Shown here in pieces: positions 8,153 to 13,336 of a DNA stretch of 13,336 nucleotides. Source of the DNA: Brumimicrobium sp965659845 (GTDB taxonomy: Bacteria > Bacteroidota > Bacteroidia > Flavobacteriales_D > Crocinitomicaceae); assembly GCA_965659845.1 (NCBI GenBank), contig CBFHXS010000074.1:1-13336 (forward strand). The letters are read 5' to 3'. The notes under the pieces were generated by a model. The model worked only from the letters and a program-made list of their open reading frames with translations, made no database searches and was not told the DNA's origin. The position numbers were made by a program, and so were the translations under genes. The stretch's first letter is position 1. The number at the start of each line of letters is the position of its first letter.

Positions 8153-8246
8153 TGGCTTAGAATAAAAATAGTTGAATTAGGGAATTAAATTATAAAAAAA
8201 GCAACTTTAACAGGTGACTATTCGTTTGTTAAATACAAAACATTAA

Positions 8247-10928
8247 ATGATGAAAAGAAGATTAATTCTTGGCTTAATTTCAATTTTTATTTCGGTGGCA
8301 TCAATAGGTCAGCAAACAGTATGTTTAGGTGACCCGGCTACAATATGTGCTGGTGACCAAATTACAATAGAAGTTTGTGGTCCGGTAGGAGGGAATGATC
8401 CTAATGTGATTTTTTTAAACAATGTTACCGAAGTTCAGTTGAATGATGATCAATTTTCTCCAGCTGTTCCTATAGGGTTTAACTTTACATTTTATGGTCA
8501 GAACTATAACCAGTGTGTTATAGCTTCAAATGGTTATCTGACATTTGGTCCGGGTAATGCTAATGGTTATTCTCCATGGTCTATTAATAACGCAGTCCCA
8601 AATGCAGGTGTTCCAACTAATTCGGTAATGGGGCCTTGGCAGGATTATAATCCAGGTGCTGGAGGTTTAGTAGGTTACACAACAATAGGTACAGCTCCGA
8701 ATAGACAGTTTATAGCCCTTTGGAAAAATGTTGTAATGTTCGGAACTCAGCAGTTAGGGTGTTCTGTAATTGTTTTGCATGAAACATCTAACAAGGTTGA
8801 GGTCTTTATTGATGAAAAGCCGGTGGTTGCATGGAATGGTGGAGCAGCAATAGAAGCTACTCAAAATAATAATGGAACAATCTCCCATGTGGTGCCTGGT
8901 AGAAATTTTCCTACACAGTGGACGGCTAATCTAGATGGTCAAGAATGGATTCCAAATGGAGCGAATAATTACATTCAAAATCCAATTACGTACAGAGCTT
9001 ATATAGTGGCTAATAATGCCACTACGTGGTTAGATACTGAAGGCAATACTTATACATCGAATAATAATACGATTACGGTTACTCCAACACCAGTTCCTCC
9101 TTCAGATTCTATTGGTTATTTCATTAATTATTCATCTTGTGCCGTTGGACAACAACTATTAACCTCTGATACGACATGGGTAACAGTGAATACCGTAGAT
9201 GTTGCTGTTAATGGTGTAAATGATTTTTGTACTCAAGCTTCAGGAGAGGCGACTGCATTGGCGAGTGGAGGAACAGCACCATATACTTACCAATGGGACG
9301 ACCCAGCGAATCAAACTACTCAAACTGCTGTGGGTTTAACACAAGGTATTTATACTGTAACTGCAACTGATGCGATTGGTTGTCAAGCTTCCGAGAATGT
9401 ATTCATAGGAGATACACCCATTTCGTTAAGTACTTCATATACTCAGGTTTCTTGTCCCGGTGGCGCGGATGGTACGGCAACCGTAACAATTACGCCAACA
9501 CCAACAACTGCTACTTACGATTGGTATGATGCAGGAGGACAGACAACTCAAACAGCTACAGGTTTATCCGCTGGTACTTACAATGTTGCTGTTGAGACTG
9601 GAGTAGGTTGTCAAGACACGGCTGAAGTTATCGTAGATGAAATTCCAGGTATGTTAATCGATATAGTGAATTCGACAGATGTCACTTGTAATAGCGGTAG
9701 CGACGGCGTTGCAACTGTTGAAGTAACTCAAGGTACAACTCCTTATTCTTATTCTTGGACAAATTCCGCATCGATAAGTGCTACTGCGAGTGACTTGCCT
9801 GCTGGAGTGCAAACAGTTACTGTAACTGATGCAAATGGCTGCGTTGTCTCAATAGACGTTACTATAGGTGAACCTGCAGCACTCCAAATTGATCTTATTG
9901 CTCCAGATACTACTGTTTGTGTTGGAGACTCAGCAACATTATATGCTCTTGGTTCTGGTGGAAGTTCAGATTATATTTATACATGGACATTAGATGGAAA
10001 TGTTGTGGGTGTTGGGCAAACTGTTCAGGTCTTGCCTTCTGGTGATAATCAACAGTATTGTGTAACGCTTTCAGAACAGTGTGGTTCGCCGGAGACACAG
10101 GATTGTATGAGTATCAGAAATCCTGATGATATTACACCTTTAATTTCTCCAGATAGAACGGGTGATTGTTTCCCTGTTGAAGTGAATTTCGATAATATAA
10201 CGAATACATCTGAAGTTATCGATTTTACTGTTTGGGAATATGGTGATGGTTCTCTTGATACTATCAACAGTTTAGATCCAACAAATCATGAGTTTGGTGA
10301 AGGTCTTTTTGATATATCTGTTGAAGTTGTTACAGAAAGTGGGTGCAGCTACTTCGCTACATTCAATGATCTAATACAAGGGTATTCTTATCCTGAAGCG
10401 GCATTTTATGTAAATCCAAATCCAGCTTCAGTGTTTGAACCAGAAGTTGATGCTTTTAGTCAATCTGGGAATAATATTATTAGTTATGAATGGATAGCAG
10501 ATGGTGCAGAACCATCGTATAGTTCTTTGAAGAATCCAACTTTTACCTACCCTAACGAAGTTCAGAACTATGACTTAACTTTAATGGTAGAAAATAGTCT
10601 AGGGTGTAGAGATACAGTCACAAGGCTCGTCCGAATCCAAAATGAAGTTCTTCTCTATGCTCCAAATACATTTACTCCGGATGGTGATCAAATGAATCAA
10701 AACTGGAGAATACATATTCAAGGTGTTGATATCTATAACTTTCATTTAGAGCTCTATAACAGATGGGGTGAAATTATTTGGGAGTCGTTCGATCCTGATG
10801 GGTCTTGGGACGGCACGTACGGTGGAAACCCAGTGAAAGATGGTACATACATTTGGAAAATTCGTGCCTATGACGCTGAGAATGATAATAAATACGAATT
10901 CAATGGCTTTGTCAATGTATTAAGATAA
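8247..10928 (+). CDS. Large secreted/surface protein with SprB-like repeats and T9SS type B (CHU_C) sorting domain
   Basis: 893 residues; ATG codons at 8247 and 8250 are equally usable. A Sec signal lies at about 1-21 (RRLILGLISIFISVASIG, cut near Q22). Order of parts: a beta-rich N-terminal module at about 60-260 with IGFNFTFYG and ASNGYLTFG; three SprB-like repeats of 75-78 residues at about 318-543; an Ig-like module with paired cysteines at about 552-625; PKD-like modules at about 637-710 (VWEYGDGS) and 716-797; and the C-terminal sorting domain at about 803-893 (PNTFTPDGD, LYNRWGEIIW, GSWDGTYGG, DGTYIWKIRA). Type B domains direct cargo through the gliding-linked type IX secretion system and often leave it on the cell surface. 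SprB-type repeats occur in gliding adhesins, so a role in adhesion is inferred. A terminator follows at once. No convincing promoter was found in the 94-bp upstream gap. Confidence 0.92.
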   Translation: MMKRRLILGLISIFISVASIGQQTVCLGDPATICAGDQITIEVCGPVGGNDPNVIFLNNVTEVQLNDDQFSPAVPIGFNFTFYGQNYNQCVIASNGYLTFGPGNANGYSPWSINNAVPNAGVPTNSVMGPWQDYNPGAGGLVGYTTIGTAPNRQFIALWKNVVMFGTQQLGCSVIVLHETSNKVEVFIDEKPVVAWNGGAAIEATQNNNGTISHVVPGRNFPTQWTANLDGQEWIPNGANNYIQNPITYRAYIVANNATTWLDTEGNTYTSNNNTITVTPTPVPPSDSIGYFINYSSCAVGQQLLTSDTTWVTVNTVDVAVNGVNDFCTQASGEATALASGGTAPYTYQWDDPANQTTQTAVGLTQGIYTVTATDAIGCQASENVFIGDTPISLSTSYTQVSCPGGADGTATVTITPTPTTATYDWYDAGGQTTQTATGLSAGTYNVAVETGVGCQDTAEVIVDEIPGMLIDIVNSTDVTCNSGSDGVATVEVTQGTTPYSYSWTNSASISATASDLPAGVQTVTVTDANGCVVSIDVTIGEPAALQIDLIAPDTTVCVGDSATLYALGSGGSSDYIYTWTLDGNVVGVGQTVQVLPSGDNQQYCVTLSEQCGSPETQDCMSIRNPDDITPLISPDRTGDCFPVEVNFDNITNTSEVIDFTVWEYGDGSLDTINSLDPTNHEFGEGLFDISVEVVTESGCSYFATFNDLIQGYSYPEAAFYVNPNPASVFEPEVDAFSQSGNNIISYEWIADGAEPSYSSLKNPTFTYPNEVQNYDLTLMVENSLGCRDTVTRLVRIQNEVLLYAPNTFTPDGDQMNQNWRIHIQGVDIYNFHLELYNRWGEIIWESFDPDGSWDGTYGGNPVKDGTYIWKIRAYDAENDNKYEFNGFVNVLR
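9198..9875 (+). repeat. Three SprB-like protein repeats inside the secreted protein
   Basis: Protein-level repeats at residues about 318-389, 392-465 and 469-543. Each has a first Cys (C328, C403, C481) followed by an S/G-rich G-x-A-T motif, then Y-x-W, a G-L/D-L-x-x-G turn, T/V-rich strand, and a second Cys (C379, C455, C532) in a G-C motif. The Cys-Cys distance is 51-52 residues in all three, so a disulfide per repeat is likely. The DNA is diverged, so these are old duplications. Confidence 0.8.
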
Positions 10929-10943
10929 GGCTCAAAGTTATTT

Positions 10944-10975
10944 AAAAAGCCGCTTCTATTGGAGCGGCTTTTTTT
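10944..10975 (+). terminator. Intrinsic terminator after the secreted-protein gene
   Basis: AAAAAGCCGCT (10944-10954) pairs with AGCGGCTTTTT (10963-10973), extendable by T-G and C-G pairs to a 4-nt loop. A run of seven T ends at 10975. It begins 15 nt after the TAA. The A-rich left arm gives a shorter T run on the minus strand, so some two-way action is possible for transcripts passing the SRP RNA gene. Confidence 0.92.
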
Positions 10976-11071
10976 ATGATACAATATTGAAGAAGTAAAA
11001 AAAATCTATTGATAAGATTCGACTAATACTTCAAATATAATGTATTAAATTCAATGATGTAACCAACACGT

Positions 11072-11112
11072 GGGTAGAAATAAAAGTGGGATAGGGTAAA
11101 TAAAAAGTGGGG
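11072..11112. repeat. Imperfect tandem direct repeat at the 3' end of the SRP RNA gene
   Basis: GGGTAGAAATAAAAGTGGG (11072-11090) and GGGTAAATAAAAAGTGGG (from 11095) are near copies in tandem. Read on the minus strand, each gives CCCAC followed by a T-rich run and ATTT. The copy nearer the SRP RNA supplies its 3' stem end and U tract; the second repeats the same layout 22 nt further on. The remaining stretch 10976-11071 is AT-rich and shows no gene. Confidence 0.5.
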
Positions 11113-11206
11113 TAAGCTACTTGCATCGCACCGCTACAACCTCTTACCCTTGCTACGTTCCCGTCCTGGGGGATTCAGAGGGAGCTGGTCGTACAAGACT
11201 TACCCC
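11109..11206 (-). ncRNA. ffs: Small signal recognition particle RNA (4.5S type)
   Basis: About 98 nt on the minus strand. The ends GGGGTAAG and CTTACCCC (plus-strand 11199-11206 and 11109-11116) form a perfect 8-bp closing stem. The apical part reads CAGGACGGGAACGTAGCA (11168-11151): a GGAA tetraloop (11161-11158) closed by C-G and G-C pairs, with the CAGG and AGCA strands that make the two internal loops bound by Ffh. Flanking CCTCT / AGAGG arms also pair. The RNA forms SRP with Ffh and targets membrane proteins during translation. It lacks the Alu domain, as in most Gram-negatives. Transcription appears independent of ispH, with its own promoter at 11211-11240, and a T-rich run follows the 3' end. 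Confidence 0.9.
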
Positions 11207-11210
11207 GCCG

Positions 11211-11240
11211 CAAAAATAGTAATTTGATTCTGTTCTACAA
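11211..11240 (-). promoter_or_regulatory. Promoter of the SRP RNA gene, Bacteroidota sigma-A type
   Basis: TTG (11240-11238) is followed after exactly 19 nt by TATTTTTG (11218-11211), a full match to TAnnTTTG. The first base of the SRP RNA closing stem lies 5 nt after the -7 element, where transcription should start. The promoter fits in the 44 nt between the ispH stop codon and the RNA gene. This is the clearest promoter in the window and supports the phylum assignment. Confidence 0.8.
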
Positions 11241-11254
11241 GCTAAAGACGTAGA

Positions 11255-12487
11255 TTATTTACCTATATTTTTACTAACCTCTCCTAAAACTTCTTCAACT
11301 GATTTAGTGTCATTGAAATAAGAAAGTAACTTTCTTAATACCGCATCTACAGAGGCATCAGGACAAGACGCACCTGAAGTTAAAATTATACAGGGTTTTT
11401 TATTCTTTATATAGCCTTTCGTAGTTACTACTTCCTTTTCGTGAATGTCGAAATGATTGATAGTATCACTTCCTATTATATCCGATTCACTTTGAATAAA
11501 ATATGATGGATATTTTTCTTCGAGTAGCTCTACCAAATGAGTCGTGTTAGAGCTATTATAACCTCCTACAACGATTGCAAAATTTGCATCAGTCTTCATA
11601 AGGCCATACGTTGCATTTTGATTATCATTGGTAGCGTAGCATAATGTATCACGTGTATCAGCGAAATGCTCTTTAATATTTTCATCACCATGCTTATCAA
11701 TCATAACTTGTCGAACATAGTCTGCAATTTCCTGTGTTTCTGTTGCTAGCATCGTTGTTTGATTTACTACACCGACCTTGTTTAAGTGAATATCAGGGTC
11801 GAAACCTTCACTGAACTTACCTTTAAAGAATGAGTAAAATTCTTCTTTATTCATTTTACCTAAAATAAAATCTGCAAGTTTTTTAGTCTCGGAAAGATCT
11901 TTAACTACTAGGGAAGGAGCATTGGAAGAACTGTGCGAAAAAGTAGCACGAGTTTCTTCATGTTTGTGTTTGCCATGTATGATAATCGTATGATTGTCTT
12001 TTCCTAATTTTTTCGATCGATTCCAAACCTTTTCAACAAATGGACAAGTGGTGTTATATTTTTGAACGTCCACGCCCATCGTAGCAAGTTTTTCTTCGAT
12101 TTCGATAGTTGTTCCAAAAGCTGGGACAATCACAACATCTTGAGATTCAAGTTCACTAAAAGGAATGAGTTCATTACCTTCTGTGTCTTGTAGGAATCTT
12201 ATACCATTAGATTCTAAATCTTCATTAACCAAAGGGTTGTGTATCATCTGGCTCAGTAGAAAAATTCGTTTTCCTTTATTTTCCCTTAATGCCTTGTACG
12301 ATATTTCAATTGCGTTTTCAACTCCATAGCAGAAACCAAAATGGCGAGCTATATAAAATGAAACTGATCCAAAATCTAAAAAAGTTGGCGTAAAATCTCT
12401 TTTCCTCGGGTCAACTGTTTTTCTAAGCGTCTTAACCTTAGAAATTATGGGAGATTTATAAAAATCAGGTATGTCGAATTGTTTCAT
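11255..12487 (-). CDS. ispH: 4-hydroxy-3-methylbut-2-enyl diphosphate reductase
   Basis: 410 residues. IspH makes IPP and DMAPP from HMBPP in the last step of the MEP isoprenoid pathway, using a [4Fe-4S] cluster. The three cluster cysteines are C53 (HFGFCYGVENAI), C148 (NTTCPFVEKVW) and C283 (DTLCYATNDNQ). Substrate-site residues are present: H83 (MIHNPLVNEDL), H176 and E178 (HGKHKHEETR), NQTTM (T244/T245), YNSSNTTHL (S312, S313, N314) and SGASCPD. The E. coli SAHGV motif is replaced by PAFGTT (122-127), and about 90 extra residues are spread over an N-terminal extension and an insert at about 187-236. These are marks of the long plant/cyanobacterial branch. The 62-bp gap to the GNAT gene shows no clear promoter, so it may be read from upstream. 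The SRP RNA gene follows. Confidence 0.95.
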   Translation of the reverse strand: MKQFDIPDFYKSPIISKVKTLRKTVDPRKRDFTPTFLDFGSVSFYIARHFGFCYGVENAIEISYKALRENKGKRIFLLSQMIHNPLVNEDLESNGIRFLQDTEGNELIPFSELESQDVVIVPAFGTTIEIEEKLATMGVDVQKYNTTCPFVEKVWNRSKKLGKDNHTIIIHGKHKHEETRATFSHSSSNAPSLVVKDLSETKKLADFILGKMNKEEFYSFFKGKFSEGFDPDIHLNKVGVVNQTTMLATETQEIADYVRQVMIDKHGDENIKEHFADTRDTLCYATNDNQNATYGLMKTDANFAIVVGGYNSSNTTHLVELLEEKYPSYFIQSESDIIGSDTINHFDIHEKEVVTTKGYIKNKKPCIILTSGASCPDASVDAVLRKLLSYFNDTKSVEEVLGEVSKNIGK

Positions 12488-12549
12488 TTTCTATTTATCT
12501 TTATGTCAATTAAAACCAAGTTAAAGCTGAAATGTTTTGGCGCTCTCAT

Positions 12550-13011
12550 TTAATCATGTGCTTTTAAGTCCATGTCTTTATCGTTTGCCAAAATGAAGTG
12601 AAAGCCTCTAGGGACGAATTTTTCATTCATGTAAAACCGTTGAGCATCAAAATTCTCACTGTACACATCGCATGAAAGAATTTTACATTCTTCTTTTTGA
12701 CTAATTTTCTTGATGTACTGCATCATTTGTCTTCCAATACCGCTTGAACGATACTCTCTGTAGACAACAAAATGGTCCATATCCATATATTTTCCAGACC
12801 ATATTTTGGTGGAGATAGTGAGACCAGAAATGCCAACCATTTCCCCATTGACATAGGCCGCAACCTGTCGATAATCACCTTTCAGCATTTCTTCAAGTAA
12901 AAATCGATATTTTTCCTTAGTGAAATTACTTGGATAAAGAATGCATAACAAGTCATAAGAATCAAGCATTTCATCTATTGTACTCAATTCTTTTATATAG
13001 GAATTTTTCAT
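12550..13011 (-). CDS. GNAT family N-acetyltransferase
   Basis: 153 residues, a single GNAT domain of normal length. Motif A is DHFVVYREYRSSGIGRQMMQ (79-98) with the acetyl-CoA pyrophosphate loop R88-S-S-G-I-G93. The preceding strand MVGISGLTI (58-66) is motif D. Motif B is ENFDAQRFYMNEKF (119-132), with the Y127 typical of the catalytic or CoA-supporting position. The substrate cannot be predicted. The ATG overlaps the TGA of the upstream peptidase gene (ATGA, 13011-13008), so translation is probably coupled. No signal peptide; cytosolic. Confidence 0.9.
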   Translation of the reverse strand: MKNSYIKELSTIDEMLDSYDLLCILYPSNFTKEKYRFLLEEMLKGDYRQVAAYVNGEMVGISGLTISTKIWSGKYMDMDHFVVYREYRSSGIGRQMMQYIKKISQKEECKILSCDVYSENFDAQRFYMNEKFVPRGFHFILANDKDMDLKAHD

Positions 13012-13336
13012 TTTAATAACTCATGATTAAACATTTTCAACAATCTTCGGTATTCATCAGTCCAGCTTGTGGGAGTAGAAAAACTATGTGCCTCAATAGG
13101 ATAGCTGACTAAATCCCAGTTTTCTTTTCCTAATTCAATTAATCTTTGAGTGAGGCGAATAATGTCTTGATATTGCACATTGTCATCTATCATTCCATGA
13201 AACATAATCAGGCGGTCCGATAATCCATCAGCAAAATAAATTGGGCTACTTCTTTTAAAAGCGATACTATCCAAATCTGGAGTGTTCAATATGTTTGAGG
13301 TGTAAGGGTGGTTGTAATGAGCCCAATCAGTTACAG
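13008..13336 (-). CDS. S9 family prolyl-oligopeptidase-like peptidase, C-terminal part only
   Basis: The frame is open to the right edge, so the N-terminal propeller and the catalytic serine lie outside. The 108 residues seen are the end of an S9 alpha/beta-hydrolase domain: VTDWAHYNHPYTSN, then SPIYFADGLSDRLIMFHGMIDDNVQYQ, which holds the catalytic Asp in the DDNV motif, and YPIEAHSF, which holds the catalytic His. The sequence resembles the S9B/S9C (dipeptidyl-peptidase IV-like) branch, which cleaves peptides after proline or alanine and is usually exported in Bacteroidota. The stop codon overlaps the start of the GNAT gene by 4 nt. Confidence 0.88.
   Translation of the reverse strand, partial: VTDWAHYNHPYTSNILNTPDLDSIAFKRSSPIYFADGLSDRLIMFHGMIDDNVQYQDIIRLTQRLIELGKENWDLVSYPIEAHSFSTPTSWTDEYRRLLKMFNHELLK

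Noticed and set aside
8220..8232. TATTCGTTTG before the secreted-protein gene as a -7 promoter element
   Set aside because: It has four bases instead of two between TA and TTTG and no TTG at the right distance.
10987..11034. Two-stem structure (GAAGTA/TACTTC and AATCT/AGATT) between the terminator and the SRP RNA gene
   Set aside because: Short AT-rich stems that can pair in several registers; no promoter and no sign of an RNA gene.

Overview
The window reads as a chromosomal segment of a low-GC member of the Bacteroidota, most likely a flavobacterium-like marine or freshwater organism. The signs are a large secreted protein with SprB-type repeats and a gliding-motility / type IX secretion (type B) C-terminal sorting domain, several short lipoprotein signals, few Shine-Dalgarno sequences, and a promoter in front of the SRP RNA gene that fits the Bacteroidota pattern TTG-N19-TAnnTTTG. 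There are no insertion sequences, tRNAs, rRNAs, CRISPR arrays or phage genes. Base composition looks even throughout.

Left block, minus strand (1-6380), in order of transcription: an ACMSD-type amidohydrolase (6380-5373), a surface-lipoprotein candidate with a META domain (5347-4574), a one-TM protein with a Cache-like extracytoplasmic domain and no output domain (4569-4012), a 108-bp gap holding a hairpin, a 52-residue small ORF (3903-3745) and a SnoaL-like lipoprotein (3717-3229). Then come htpG (3040-1154) with an unusual tandem TGGCA-N6-TTGA upstream region and a strong terminator, a DjlA-like J-domain membrane co-chaperone gene (1111-317) that starts right behind that terminator, and the first 82 codons of an exported protein that leaves the window. 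htpG and djlA form a folding/chaperone pair.

Middle block, plus strand (6523-10928): a lipoprotein with a beta-barrel-like body, an alpha/beta-hydrolase lipoprotein 10 nt behind it, and an 893-residue cell-surface or secreted protein with three SprB-like repeats and a CHU_C sorting domain, closed by a clear intrinsic terminator. The divergent 142-bp region (6381-6522) carries a perfect 7-bp inverted repeat.

Right block, minus strand (11109-13336): the C-terminal end of an S9 prolyl-oligopeptidase-family peptidase, overlapping by ATGA a GNAT acetyltransferase, then ispH of the long plant/cyanobacterial type, then the small SRP RNA gene (ffs) with its own promoter and a partly duplicated U-rich 3' flank.

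Most genes are housekeeping or common Bacteroidota surface genes. I see no clear new defence or mobile system. The less ordinary items are the 52-residue ORF next to the 3951-3990 hairpin, the orphan Cache-like protein in an operon with ACMSD and a META lipoprotein, the htpG upstream boxes, and the htpG terminator placed on the djlA initiation region.
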